From NCBI GenBank assembly GCA_009777845.1, contig WRLD01000010.1, forward strand, positions 1-64,000: a DNA stretch of 64,000 nt, written 5' to 3'. Position numbers and translations under genes: made by a program. Origin of the DNA: Defluviitaleaceae bacterium. Its GTDB lineage: Bacteria; Bacillota; Clostridia; Lachnospirales; WQUN01. Positions 49,429 through 58,183 of this stretch are shown here, piece by piece. Numbering within the stretch: the stretch's first letter is position 1; each line of letters opens with the position of its first letter. The notes beneath the pieces are model-generated. The model was not told the DNA's origin and did not search any database. It was given only the letters and a program-made list of their open reading frames with translations.

Positions 49429-51130
49429 GGGCTTAACCTTCAAATACGAGGACTATGAACCCTCTGTCAAAACGGAAAATGTGCTTGACGGCTTGGACAT
49501 TTCCATCGAAAAAGGCGAATTTGTGGCGATTCTTGGGCATAACGGCTCGGGAAAATCCACGCTTGCGCGGCATATGAACGCGCTGCTTTCGCCTACGGAC
49601 GGCACACTATGGGTCAACGGCATGGACACCAAAAACGCGGAAAATACATGGGAAATACGCCAAACGGTGGGCATGGTGTTCCAAAACCCCGACAACCAAA
49701 TGGTCGCCGCCATAGTCGAGGAGGACGTAGCCTTTGGGCTGGAGAATTTGGGCGTTCCGCCGCAGGAAATACGCGAGCGCGTGAACGCTACGCTAAAGAG
49801 CGTAGGCATGAGCGAGTACGCCGCCGCCGCGCCGCATCAGCTTTCTGGCGGCCAAAAACAGCGCGTGGCGATTGCGGGCGTGCTGGCTATGCAGCCGAGC
49901 TGTATCGTGCTGGACGAACCGTCCGCCATGCTTGACCCCTGCGGCAGGCGCGAGGTGATGGAAACAATCACGCGCTTGAACAGGGAATCGGGCATAACGA
50001 TTATTCTGATTACCCATTTTATGGAGGAAGCCGCGCGCGCGAACCGCATAATCGTTATGGATTCTGGCAAAATCGTGATGGACGCGCCGCCGCGCGAGGT
50101 TTTTTCCCATGTAGAAAAAATGCACGAGCTAGGGCTAGGCGTGCCGCAGGTCACGGCGTTGGCGTTTGCCCTGCGGAAGCGCGGAATGGCGTTCACGGAA
50201 ACGCCGCTTTCGGTGAGCGAATTTATTCGGGCGTTGCCGCCGATTACGACTATCGCGAGCGCCGCGCCGCCCGAACGACCGCGCCGAGAGGCACAGCCGA
50301 TTATCGAGCTGCGAGGCGTTTCGCATATATATAATGCACATTCTGTATTTGAAAAGGCCGCACTATCTGACGTTAATTTGCAGATAAGCAAGGGCGAAAT
50401 GGTCGCGATTATCGGGCATACAGGCTCTGGAAAAAGCACGCTTATTCAGCATTTTAACGGGCTTCTCGCGCCTACGGCTGGTACAGTTTTGTTGGACGGG
50501 GAAAATATTTCCGACAAGGCTAAGCTAAAAAAAGCGCGCCAACGCGTGGGGCTTGTTTTCCAGTACCCCGAGCATCAGCTTTTTGAGGTTACCGTGTACA
50601 AGGACGTGGCGTTCGGCCCTGGGAATATGGGGCTTTCGCAGGAGGAAGTGGACAAGAACACGAGGGCGGCACTGGAAATAGTTGGGCTTAGCGAGGACGT
50701 TTACGACAAGTCGCCGTTTGAAATTTCGGGCGGACAAAAGCGCCGCGCCGCAATTGCAGGCGTGCTGGCTATGCGCCCCGACATTCTCGTGCTGGACGAA
50801 CCCGCCGCAGGGCTAGACCCGCGCGGCAAGCAAGAGATTTTCGCACAAATAAAAAAAATGCACGAGCAAACAGGCATTACCGTCATACTAATATCGCACA
50901 GCATGGACGACGCGGCGGAGCTTGCCGAGCGCGTAATCGTTATGAACAAGGGCCGTATCGTTCGCCAAGGCACGCCCGAGGAAATTTTTACACAGGGCGA
51001 GTTTTTGCAGGAGATTGGGCTAGACACGCCGCAGATTTCGCGGCTTATGTCGCGGCTTAATGCGGAGAATCCAGAAGTGCCTGCTAGGGTGTTTACTGTG
51101 GAGGCGGCGGTGGGGGTGTTGGGGGGTTGA
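49409..51130 (+). CDS. Fused EcfA1-EcfA2 energy-coupling factor ATPase
   Basis: 573 residues with two complete ABC ATPase domains. The first has Walker [11 protein letters not shown]-loop VFQNPDNQ, signature LSGGQKQR and [10 protein letters not shown]; the second, from about residue 300, has [27 protein letters not shown] and [10 protein letters not shown]. The two halves correspond to EcfA1 and EcfA2, normally separate genes beside ecfT. Together with EcfT they form the shared energising module for vitamin or metal S-components; no S-component gene is present. ATG 49409 is the likely start inside rpiB; ATG 49415 and TTG 49400 are alternatives. ecfT follows after one intervening gene. Confidence 0.9.
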   Translation: MKMLHSKGLTFKYEDYEPSVKTENVLDGLDISIEKGEFVAILGHNGSGKSTLARHMNALLSPTDGTLWVNGMDTKNAENTWEIRQTVGMVFQNPDNQMVAAIVEEDVAFGLENLGVPPQEIRERVNATLKSVGMSEYAAAAPHQLSGGQKQRVAIAGVLAMQPSCIVLDEPSAMLDPCGRREVMETITRLNRESGITIILITHFMEEAARANRIIVMDSGKIVMDAPPREVFSHVEKMHELGLGVPQVTALAFALRKRGMAFTETPLSVSEFIRALPPITTIASAAPPERPRREAQPIIELRGVSHIYNAHSVFEKAALSDVNLQISKGEMVAIIGHTGSGKSTLIQHFNGLLAPTAGTVLLDGENISDKAKLKKARQRVGLVFQYPEHQLFEVTVYKDVAFGPGNMGLSQEEVDKNTRAALEIVGLSEDVYDKSPFEISGGQKRRAAIAGVLAMRPDILVLDEPAAGLDPRGKQEIFAQIKKMHEQTGITVILISHSMDDAAELAERVIVMNKGRIVRQGTPEEIFTQGEFLQEIGLDTPQISRLMSRLNAENPEVPARVFTVEAAVGVLGG

Positions 51131-51149
51131 TAGAAGGGAGTGTATATTT

Positions 51150-51584
51150 ATGGAAAAAACATCAATTCAAGTTTCGTTGGAGCTACTCGGCGATATGTTT
51201 GACGTGGATTATGTGACAACGCTTCTCAATAGAGAGCCTTGTTATACTCTGACAAAGGGCGAGATAATAAAGAGAACAAAACAGAAATCTTGTGTTACAG
51301 TCTGGGGTATAAGTGGTGAGAGGGAGGAATCTGTGGACATGGATATACAAATGAATCCCATTTTCGATTTTATTGAACAAAATGTCGAGAGCTTTAAACT
51401 TATAAGTGTAGAGTGTCAAGCCGAGTGGCGTATAAGTGCGGATATTACAATTATTGATGAACATACGCCTGCAATGGTACTGTCCCCAAGGCAAATATTT
51501 CTTGCGAATGAAATTAAGGCAACCATAGATTTTGATATGTATGCACGTCAAAAATGTCCGATGTGTTCAACCTTTAAACTATAA
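51150..51584 (+). CDS. DUF4279-family protein
   Basis: A 144-residue soluble protein matching the DUF4279 plan: an N-terminal strand (SIQVSLELLGD), FDVDYVTTLLNREPCYTLTKGE, a central VTVWGISG strand (usual position of the W-x-S motif), and a C-terminal SPRQIFLANEIKATIDFDMY. Its final residues are followed by CPMC. Proteins of this family occur near polymorphic toxins and are suspected immunity proteins; function is not established. It lies between ecfA and ecfT with its own AAGGGAG, and both gaps are under 30 bp. It therefore interrupts a normally adjacent gene pair. Confidence 0.8.
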   Translation: MEKTSIQVSLELLGDMFDVDYVTTLLNREPCYTLTKGEIIKRTKQKSCVTVWGISGEREESVDMDIQMNPIFDFIEQNVESFKLISVECQAEWRISADITIIDEHTPAMVLSPRQIFLANEIKATIDFDMYARQKCPMCSTFKL

Positions 51585-51609
51585 CGCCCCAAGCAGAGAG
51601 GATTACCCC

Positions 51610-52407
51610 ATGTCACGCATTACCATAGGTCAATATTATCCTGCGGACTCGGTTATACACAGGCTAGACCCGCGTGTAAAGCTAGTCGCAACTATTGTTT
51701 TTGTTACCGTTTTGTTTATCGCCAACAATTTTTATGCCTTTGGGGTGGGCGCGGTTTTTATCGCTTTAGTTGTCCGCGCTTCCAAAATTCCGCCGCGGCT
51801 AATGCTTCGCGGACTTAGGCCTATTTTGTTTATTCTAATTTTTGCCGCTTCGTTGAACCTATTTTTTACGCGGGGCGAAACGATTATTTTTCAGCTTGGT
51901 TTTTTGCGGATTACGCTAGAAGGGCTTGTTATGGCTGTGCGAATGGTTTCGCGCTTAGTGCTGTTGGTGATTGGCTCGTCACTGCTTACGCTTGCGACCT
52001 CGCCTATTCAGCTTACCGACGCAATCGAGGCGTTATTGAAGCCGCTAAAACGCGTGAAATTCCCATCGCACGATATAGCCATGATGATGACGATTGCACT
52101 GCGTTTTATCCCCACGCTTACAGACGAATTGGAAAAAATAATGAAAGCGCAAAAAGCGCGCGGCGCGGATTTTAACGAGGGCGGACTTATTAGCCGCGCC
52201 AAGAGCCTAATCCCTGTGCTTGTGCCGCTTTTTGTGTCGGCGTTCAAACGCGCCGACGAGCTTGCCACCGCCATGGAAGCACGCTGCTACCGCGGCGGCG
52301 ATAACCGCACGAAAATGAAAGAAATGAGGATAACGCGTGCTGATGTGTTCGCAATTGTGGGGGTGGTTGGGTTGTGTTTGGTTATGGGGTTGACGGTGGG
52401 GTGGTAG
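51610..52407 (+). CDS. ecfT: Energy-coupling factor transporter transmembrane protein EcfT
   Basis: A 265-residue membrane protein. It begins GQYYPADSVIHRLDPRVKL, the standard EcfT N-terminus, followed by four to five hydrophobic helices. The coupling motifs that contact the ATPases are visible as AQKARGADF and AMEARCYRGG in the two long cytoplasmic helices; a further helix closes the protein. It should pair with the fused EcfA ATPase upstream and with unlinked S-components. The ATG at 51610 with GAGAGGAT upstream is chosen over a longer frame overlapping DUF4279. Confidence 0.92.
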   Translation: MSRITIGQYYPADSVIHRLDPRVKLVATIVFVTVLFIANNFYAFGVGAVFIALVVRASKIPPRLMLRGLRPILFILIFAASLNLFFTRGETIIFQLGFLRITLEGLVMAVRMVSRLVLLVIGSSLLTLATSPIQLTDAIEALLKPLKRVKFPSHDIAMMMTIALRFIPTLTDELEKIMKAQKARGADFNEGGLISRAKSLIPVLVPLFVSAFKRADELATAMEARCYRGGDNRTKMKEMRITRADVFAIVGVVGLCLVMGLTVGW

Positions 52408-52409
52408 CA

Positions 52410-52724
52410 ATGACAGCAAGAGAACAGCTAACAGAGCATGAAAAAGGAAACGCCCAAGAAAAGCCTAACGCAAAGACCTCGGCGTTAAAGGGTTTCAAAG
52501 AAAACATAACCGCCATGCAGAACGACGCTATTAAAAACGGCACGGCTGATATGAGTATGGACGATATAGACAAAATAAGTGCTGAAGAAAATGAATACGA
52601 AAAATATATAATTGAAAAACTGCTCGAATCAAAGGAAAGGGCAAAAGACCCTAATACAAAAAGGTATACGCATAACGAGGTTTGGGAGAGAATTATGGCT
52701 AGAAGAAAACAGAAAAATGTATAG
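52410..52724 (+). CDS. Antitoxin-like fragment: two antitoxin tails fused
   Basis: 104 residues, highly charged, no DNA-binding domain. The first half (LKGFKENITAMQNDAIKNGT, then ADMSMDDIDKIS) resembles the C-terminal tail of the antitoxin at 14370 (SNGTSGMSMEEIIADIKD). The second half (YIIEKLLESKERAKDPNTKR, then YTHNEVWERIMARRK) is the usual ending of RelB-type antitoxins. It starts 2 bp after ecfT with a GGTGGGG site and overlaps a truncated toxin. It is probably a relic or a shortened antitoxin; expression is uncertain. Confidence 0.55.
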   Translation: MTAREQLTEHEKGNAQEKPNAKTSALKGFKENITAMQNDAIKNGTADMSMDDIDKISAEENEYEKYIIEKLLESKERAKDPNTKRYTHNEVWERIMARRKQKNV

Positions 52725-52818
52725 AATAGTGCATTTTGACGAGGAAAAACAACTTGTAGAGATACATAGAGTTTTCCACGAATCGAGGAATATTGAGGTG
52801 GAAATGTTGGGAGGGTAA
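52717..52818 (+). pseudogene. Truncated RelE/ParE-type toxin (C-terminal remnant)
   Basis: Only 33 residues (MYRIVHFDEEKQLVEIHRVF...) remain, matching the last strands of a RelE/ParE toxin: YRIVY-like strand, acidic turn, then VEIHRVF. Full toxins have about 90-100 residues, so the N-terminal two thirds are missing. The remnant overlaps the end of the antitoxin-like ORF by eight bases (ATGTATAG). No residues upstream in this frame look like a toxin. Confidence 0.5.
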
Positions 52819-52930
52819 TAAGAGCAGGGGAAATAACAGACAAATTAAAGAAAAAAGGGATTGTATTATGCGCTTGTTACGGCACAGAGGGGGAATAGTC
52901 GGGGGTATGGGTAGGCTTATCTTGATTTGT

Positions 52931-53593
52931 TTACTTGAAAATTATATAAGAAAATGTAAGTTCATCATTACCTTCATACCGAGAAGAATCTTTTACACTT
53001 TCAATTTTCGTTATTGCAATGTTACCGTATTCGTTAATCCAAATAATTGAATCTCCTATTTCCGCGTTTCTGTTAATTGAAGTAAAATCATATTCTTGAA
53101 CGTTTGGAAGTATAGAAATATCACCGCTATTTCTCCAGTGTGCAATTGCATAGATAGATGAGCGGCGGCGAGCATAAATTGAAGTATTGCTACTTTTTGA
53201 CCAGCTAGTTTTAAACTCATACTCCCCTGTTCCTATTGTGTAATATCCATCATTATTGGAATAATCAAATGTAACCTCACCATCTAAATATGGTGATATA
53301 TAATCATATCTTTCCGTTGGAATTGCAGTTTTATAGATGCTCTCCATTCTTGCTATTTCATTGGTTGCATTTTCATACTGCGTATTAAGATACATATTTT
53401 CGGTTACTAAATTATTAGTCTTTTCTATGTTTTCATTGTGTGCAACTTGGAGCATTTGTAATTCTTGTTGTAATTGTTCTAATTGTTTGCGTGAAGAACC
53501 AATCGTAAGAAAATACGTTAAATAAACTCCAATTAAACTAAATATTCCAGTAATTACAGCACCTGCTATAGCCCCTTTTATGTGTTCGCTCAT
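52931..53593 (-). CDS. Membrane-anchored coiled-coil protein of unknown function
   Basis: 220 residues. An N-terminal transmembrane helix (GAIAGAVITGIFSLIGVYLT) is followed by a coiled coil at about 33-85 (KQLEQLQQELQMLQ) and a C-terminal domain of about 120 residues rich in Tyr, Ser and Asn with no recognised family. GGGAGCGG precedes the ATG. The gene is clearly more AT-rich than its neighbours and uses AT-rich codons, suggesting recent acquisition. It sits beside the toxin-antitoxin remnants. Confidence 0.65.
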   Translation of the reverse strand: MSEHIKGAIAGAVITGIFSLIGVYLTYFLTIGSSRKQLEQLQQELQMLQVAHNENIEKTNNLVTENMYLNTQYENATNEIARMESIYKTAIPTERYDYISPYLDGEVTFDYSNNDGYYTIGTGEYEFKTSWSKSSNTSIYARRRSSIYAIAHWRNSGDISILPNVQEYDFTSINRNAEIGDSIIWINEYGNIAITKIESVKDSSRYEGNDELTFSYIIFK

Positions 53594-53707
53594 ATTCCGC
53601 TCCCTATTTTCGACTTTCCATTAGAGCCATAATCCTCATTCCCACTAAAGCACCTCAAAAACGGCTTCCAAGGCTCGCGACGACATTCCCACCAATTTCC
53701 AGTCGTA

Positions 53708-53725
53708 GAAAAGGGGCTATGCCCC
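53708..53725 (-). terminator. Terminator of the amidase gene
   Basis: On the minus strand GGGGC-ATA-GCCCC is followed by TTTTCT, six bases beyond the stop codon of the amidase gene. Confidence 0.6.
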
Positions 53726-53730
53726 GCCCC

Positions 53731-56007
53731 CTATGCCCTAACAGCAAACCCCTCAACAATCCCCTGATAAATAGCAGTAGCCAGCGACCACTGATACCCT
53801 ATATCCGACAGCTTGGCGGCCTCCGCCTGATTTGTAAGGAACCCAAGCTCCAAAAGCGCGGCGGGCATATCCGTTTCACGTAATACCACAAAATTTGGTG
53901 CGTCACGCAAGCCGCGGTCATGTGCGCCCGTGCCTTGCACCATTTGCTGCTGCAAAATGGCGGCAAGCTGACGGCTGGTGAAGCCGCTTGCTTCCTCCTG
54001 CTCGGTCACGGTGTACCACGTTTCTATGCCCTGCACCTCGGGGTTTATTACGCCCTTTCGTATTTCCGCCGCGTTGGCGTGAATAGACACGAACAAGTCC
54101 GCGCCTATGTTATTTGCAAATTCCGCGCGCCCGACAAGCGACACGTCTACGTCCTCTCGCCGCGTCATAAACGCGGTTATAAACGAATCCGCATCTAGTA
54201 GTTGCACAACCATATGCGCTACTTGTAGCACTAAGTCCTTTTCCGCTACGCCGTGATGGCTTGTCCCAGGCGCAGAGCCGCCATGCCCGGGGTCGATTAC
54301 CACGATATACGGCGAAACATCTCGCGGCAAATGGGCGCGAATTACGTAATATTCGGCTTCCTCGTGGATTGAAAACCGCAGCACGCGCGCGGTATTAAAG
54401 CTCAAATGAATGTTTTCGCCCACACGCGAAAGCGAGATTGAATTAACAAAGCCGTCCATGGTGCTTATTTCTCCGCGCCCCAGTGCCTCCGCGCTTGCGG
54501 GCAACACAAAGGTATAGCCCAGCCGCAAATAATCGTTGATTTGCGGTACTTGGCTTATATCCATTTCAAATTCCTTGGCAATCCGCAGCTCGCGGTTTAC
54601 GGAATCGTACCGTACGCCGCTTACGCCGCGGTGCAGCATAAACGCCGCCGCGTTCGCGCTGTAGGCTATGCTAAAGGACGGCCATTCGCCGTTTACATAC
54701 ACGTTCACATAGGACGAGTCGCCCTGCTGTCCAGTAGTATAATGGGAAGCAAAAACGCCGTTTAGCATACCGCCTACCGCGTCCATTTGCGCGTTGGCTA
54801 TGTTTATTGTCAAATAGTGGGGGAAGCCCTCGGTGGAAACGCTAATAGCAGGCAAAACGTCGCCCTGTATAAACAGCGCGTCCGAAAATTCGTCAGATTG
54901 CGTGAAAATTCCGCCTATTCTGTTTTGCGAAAACGAAACGGTAAGCATTGTCCTGTCCGCGGAAAGCGAAACGCTGTATTCCGCCGCGCCGATTACGTCA
55001 AACACAATGCGCGCGACCTTGGGCGTTTGCGAAAACTGCGCCGCGCGGAAGCTGCGGATTGGCACGTTTTCGATAGCTTCGTAGTCGCCGCAAACCAGCG
55101 AAAGCGCGTTGTGAATATCCACAACAAGCCTATTGTCGGGCAACAAGAAGTAGTTGACCTCGGAAATAGGCGAGGAGGCCACCGCCATAAACGCCGCCGC
55201 CCCTGTTTCTCGCGGTGTGCGTAGCTCTGTTATGCTCGTTTCGGGGAAGGAAATGGCTTGCAGCGTGGAATTGGAAACGTCAATTGCTAGACCTTGGCTT
55301 TCGGCATGAGAATGGGAGCTGTTCGCGCCAGGTGGGGGAAGCTCGTCTGTATCGTCCCAGATTATTTCGTTTAACGCCTCGCCTAGCGAAAGGTATTCGC
55401 CCTCGGATTCTGGCTCTGGCTCGATTTGCAGGTCGTCCTCTGGCTCTGGCGGTAGCGGAATAATCAAGCCCACTGTGATTGTTTCCTCGTCCTCGTTTGG
55501 TTCGTCTAGCTTGTCCGCTTCGTTTTCGTCTAGGTTCGTAGCTTCTGCGTTGTTTGCTGTTCCCACGCCGTTTGTTGCTCCCATGCCGTTAGGCGAATTA
55601 ACAATAGCGGCGCGCTCGTTTTCGTCCCAGTCTACATCAAAGCCAAAAACCTCCGCAGGAAAACGCAGGGGAATCATGGTTCTGTCGTTGTAAATCATGG
55701 GCGGCACGTCCATTTTTAACGCCCTGCCGTTTAAATTTGCCGATTCGTCATCAATCGTCAAAACAAGCACATCTTCGCCATAATACAGCGATACCTGCCT
55801 ATGACCGCCATGCCAGCCCACCACGCCGCCGACCCGCTCGAAAATCTCACGCACAGGAACAAGCGTTCTGTCGTTCACGATAATAGGCGCGGTGTCAAAC
55901 ACCTCTGTGCCGTCTATTACCAGCCTTACCTCGGTGTTGGCATAAGCTCCCATTGGCACAAATAGTGCGCCGAGTGTTACTACTAAAAGTGAAATAAATC
56001 TTTTCAT
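53731..56007 (-). CDS. N-acetylmuramoyl-L-alanine amidase with copper-amine-oxidase-like and AMIN domains
   Basis: A 758-residue exported cell-wall hydrolase. A signal peptide ends near AYA (residue 23). Then come a copper-amine-oxidase N-terminal-type stalk domain (about 30-140: NDRTLVPVREIFE, YNDRTMIPLRF), an acidic low-complexity linker (about 145-240), one or two AMIN-like domains (about 255-560), and Amidase_3. Zinc ligands are read as GHGG (near residue 575), the Glu of VAEKD, the His of VSIHAN and the catalytic Glu of LLELGFLTN. It cleaves the amide between MurNAc and L-Ala; AMIN domains target peptidoglycan or septal sites. It is monocistronic by position. Confidence 0.92.
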   Translation of the reverse strand: MKRFISLLVVTLGALFVPMGAYANTEVRLVIDGTEVFDTAPIIVNDRTLVPVREIFERVGGVVGWHGGHRQVSLYYGEDVLVLTIDDESANLNGRALKMDVPPMIYNDRTMIPLRFPAEVFGFDVDWDENERAAIVNSPNGMGATNGVGTANNAEATNLDENEADKLDEPNEDEETITVGLIIPLPPEPEDDLQIEPEPESEGEYLSLGEALNEIIWDDTDELPPPGANSSHSHAESQGLAIDVSNSTLQAISFPETSITELRTPRETGAAAFMAVASSPISEVNYFLLPDNRLVVDIHNALSLVCGDYEAIENVPIRSFRAAQFSQTPKVARIVFDVIGAAEYSVSLSADRTMLTVSFSQNRIGGIFTQSDEFSDALFIQGDVLPAISVSTEGFPHYLTINIANAQMDAVGGMLNGVFASHYTTGQQGDSSYVNVYVNGEWPSFSIAYSANAAAFMLHRGVSGVRYDSVNRELRIAKEFEMDISQVPQINDYLRLGYTFVLPASAEALGRGEISTMDGFVNSISLSRVGENIHLSFNTARVLRFSIHEEAEYYVIRAHLPRDVSPYIVVIDPGHGGSAPGTSHHGVAEKDLVLQVAHMVVQLLDADSFITAFMTRREDVDVSLVGRAEFANNIGADLFVSIHANAAEIRKGVINPEVQGIETWYTVTEQEEASGFTSRQLAAILQQQMVQGTGAHDRGLRDAPNFVVLRETDMPAALLELGFLTNQAEAAKLSDIGYQWSLATAIYQGIVEGFAVRA

Positions 56008-56124
56008 GTCGTTACCCCCACTATGTTATCGAATTATGTATAAGGGGTGTAATAATAGTGGAAAAAAATTAGTTATGCAATAGCCGCAACAAAATTGTAA
56101 TATTGAAATATATTCCTAGTGAGT

Positions 56125-56168
56125 CACCTTACATTTTTTGCAAGCTCGCTTGCAAAAAATGTAAGGTG
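56125..56168. repeat. Perfect 21-bp hairpin, possible relative of element D
   Basis: CACCTTACATTTTTTGCAAG... (56125-56145) is exactly complementary to 56148-56168 with a two-base loop. The right flank CGCACACCGACCGAAGC resembles the CGCACGCCGACCAACGC flank of element D, though the stem sequence is different. It lies 180 bp upstream of a TA pair. No gene in 56008-56348. Confidence 0.6.
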
Positions 56169-56348
56169 AACGAACGCCCGCACACCGACCGAAGCAACGC
56201 GGAGGGAGGTGGTATAGCTCCACGGAAATGTAATACTTTTGTAATTGCATTTTTGCGGCGAAAATGTTTGAATAGCTTAATGATATTTGTGCTTGCCGAT
56301 AGGGCTGTAGTGACAGGAATGTGCATTGCGGAGCGGAGGTAATATTGT

Positions 56349-56624
56349 ATGGCAACCGCTAATATAAGCGTTACTATAGACAGCGACTTGCGAGATAAGG
56401 CACAGGCTGTTTTTGATGCACTCGGAATTGATATGGCTACAGCAATAAGTATGCTTTTGCGTAAGGAGCTTTACAGCCAAGAAGCGCCGCTAATTACCTC
56501 TGTAAAGCCTAGCACGTCTGCAAAAAAAGACCGCCGCGGAGCGTTTGGTTATCTCAAGGGAAAAATTCATGTCCCCGATGATTTTAACGAACCGCTTGAC
56601 GATTTTAGGGAATATATGCAATGA
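56349..56624 (+). CDS. RelB-type antitoxin with VapB/Phd-like tail
   Basis: 91 residues. The N-terminus (ANISVTIDSDLRDKAQAVF, ALGIDMATAISMLLRKEL) is a RelB/DinJ ribbon-helix-helix. The C-terminus (GYLKGKIHVPDDFNEPLDDF, then REYM) is the toxin-binding tail typical of antitoxins that pair with PIN toxins. The domain mixture agrees with the downstream gene, a PIN protein, instead of RelE. The two overlap by ATGA. GGAGGT lies upstream of the ATG. Confidence 0.85.
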   Translation: MATANISVTIDSDLRDKAQAVFDALGIDMATAISMLLRKELYSQEAPLITSVKPSTSAKKDRRGAFGYLKGKIHVPDDFNEPLDDFREYMQ

Positions 56625-57004
56625 GGTATTTATTGGATACGCATACCGCACTTTGGCTGTTTGAAGGCAACAAGAAGCTGCCGCAAAATGTGCAGGACAT
56701 TATCTGCAACACTGAAAACGAAATTTATATCAATATTGCTTCAGCGTGGGAAGTCGCAATTAAGGTCAGCCTTGGCAAATTAGATTTTGAGGGCGGCTCT
56801 GAGCTTTTTATTTTCGCAGCTAGGGCTAACAATATTGACTTACTAGAAATCAAGGGCGATTACGTAAAAATGGTTGAACGGCTTCCGCTTATCCACCGTG
56901 ACCCCTTCGACCGTATGCTAATTGCGGCGGCACTCGTTGAAGGTTTGACAATTGTCACAATAGACGAAAATATACAAAAATATAGTGTTAATTGGGTATG
57001 GTAA
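56621..57004 (+). CDS. PIN-domain toxin (VapC-like)
   Basis: A 127-residue PIN ribonuclease. Acidic positions are in LLDTHTALWL (Asp6), ASAWEVAIK (Glu), RDPFDRMLIAAA (Asp) and IVTIDENIQKY (Asp). This is the PIN subgroup whose antitoxins end in a VPDDF-type tail, matching the upstream gene. It overlaps that gene by four bases. VapC toxins cut specific tRNAs or rRNA; the target is unknown. Confidence 0.88.
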   Translation: MRYLLDTHTALWLFEGNKKLPQNVQDIICNTENEIYINIASAWEVAIKVSLGKLDFEGGSELFIFAARANNIDLLEIKGDYVKMVERLPLIHRDPFDRMLIAAALVEGLTIVTIDENIQKYSVNWVW

Positions 57005-57023
57005 AAAGGGGCTTTGCTCCTTT
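57005..57023 (+). terminator. Weak terminator after the PIN toxin
   Basis: AAAGGGGC-TTT-GCTCCTTT (one G-T pair) starts at the PIN toxin stop codon. It may limit read-through into the DUF3298 gene. The same A-rich GGGGC hairpin pattern recurs at 20014 and 53708. Confidence 0.45.
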
Positions 57024-57057
57024 CCGCCGACAAAAAACATCTAAAGGCGTGTTGAAA

Positions 57058-58167
57058 ATGCTCCCCACACAAAACCAAAAACTGCATAAAATTATCCGCG
57101 GCGTAAGAATAGCTATAGCCGTTCTTGCGGTTGTTTTTGTGCTGTTCGCGCTTGTTTTGCCTGTTTTGGCTAACTCGAACATTTTCAACTATGTACCCGG
57201 GCCGGGCAATGCCCCCGCCGCCCCCTATGCCAGTTCTAATTCCACCTCGCTTGCGGAGGAAATTACAGAGCCGCAGAAGTGGGATTCGTCCATGCTTTCC
57301 GAGCGGCCGCTTACTCGCCGCCAAGAAGGGCTTGGCATTAGGGGAACTATTCCCGTTATCAGTAACGAATTTGTGGAAGCGGCTTTTTTGAACGAGCATA
57401 TCGAGGACGTAGTTAATTCGCTTATTGCGGAGGCTAGACGGCTTCGTGCGCGTGCTATTTCCTTTAGCTACGAATATCACCCCAACGCCACAAACGATGT
57501 CATTTCCCTTGTTATTTTCGCGGACGTTGTCACCACACTGCCGCATACACTCGCCCGAAGCGTCAATTTCTGCGGCACGGACGGCAGCTTTCTTACGGTG
57601 AACGAGGCCGTAGGCATGGACATAATTCCGCTCGCTGAACGCCTATTGGAAGAAAAAATACGCAGCAACCCCGAGCGTTATTTTGCCGCGCTTACTGCGC
57701 CTTTTTCCGCACAGACATTTTATTTGTCAAACAACGTGCTTGTAATCCTGTTTGACGGCTTCCGCCTTTCCACGCGGGTGGGCGAGGTGGATTTTATCGA
57801 GCTTAATTTGGATAATATATCCACGGCGGTGTTGTCGGCCGCAGATTATCGCACAGACGGCCCCTACGGCCTAAAAATGATACCGCTTTATTTTACGCTC
57901 AAGCATCATCTAGGCTACGATGTTTTCTGGTGCGATTTTACGCGCGTGGCTACGGTCAGCCGAAACGAGCAGAGCATTATCGAGCTGCGCCCAGACGACA
58001 ACGACTATATCGTGCTAGGCACACAACGCCGTTCACTGGAAGCCCCTCCGCAAATTATTGACGAGAGCATGTATGTACCGATTACGTTCTTTGACCAGGT
58101 TCTGCCGCTTACGACCTATACTATTGCTTTAGATGGGAGTATTACTTTTTTGTCTTATTTGGGGTAA
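57058..58167 (+). CDS. Membrane-anchored DUF3298 (RsiV/PdaC-like) protein with C-terminal stalk-type domain
   Basis: 369 residues. One transmembrane helix lies at about 15-40 (IAIAVLAVVFVLFALVLPVL), then a Pro/Ala/Ser linker, then an extracytoplasmic region with ISFSYEYHPN, the central SFLTVNEAVG..., and FYLSNNVLVILFDGFRLS, the ending typical of DUF3298. The last 40 residues (IDESMYVPITFFDQVL) look like a partial copper-amine-oxidase-type domain. RsiV, an anti-sigma factor that binds lysozyme, and the deacetylase PdaC share this domain; no sigma factor gene is adjacent. ATG 57058 is preferred to upstream starts in the terminator. Confidence 0.65.
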   Translation: MLPTQNQKLHKIIRGVRIAIAVLAVVFVLFALVLPVLANSNIFNYVPGPGNAPAAPYASSNSTSLAEEITEPQKWDSSMLSERPLTRRQEGLGIRGTIPVISNEFVEAAFLNEHIEDVVNSLIAEARRLRARAISFSYEYHPNATNDVISLVIFADVVTTLPHTLARSVNFCGTDGSFLTVNEAVGMDIIPLAERLLEEKIRSNPERYFAALTAPFSAQTFYLSNNVLVILFDGFRLSTRVGEVDFIELNLDNISTAVLSAADYRTDGPYGLKMIPLYFTLKHHLGYDVFWCDFTRVATVSRNEQSIIELRPDDNDYIVLGTQRRSLEAPPQIIDESMYVPITFFDQVLPLTTYTIALDGSITFLSYLG

Positions 58168-58183
58168 TGGCAAGGGGGGTTTT

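Noticed and set aside
52793..53050. 85-codon plus-strand frame after the truncated toxin
   Set aside because: No family resemblance or good start; it overlaps the end of the minus-strand membrane protein gene.
56103..56342. Short frames on both strands across the 21-bp hairpin
   Set aside because: They are created by the inverted repeat and have no initiation signals.
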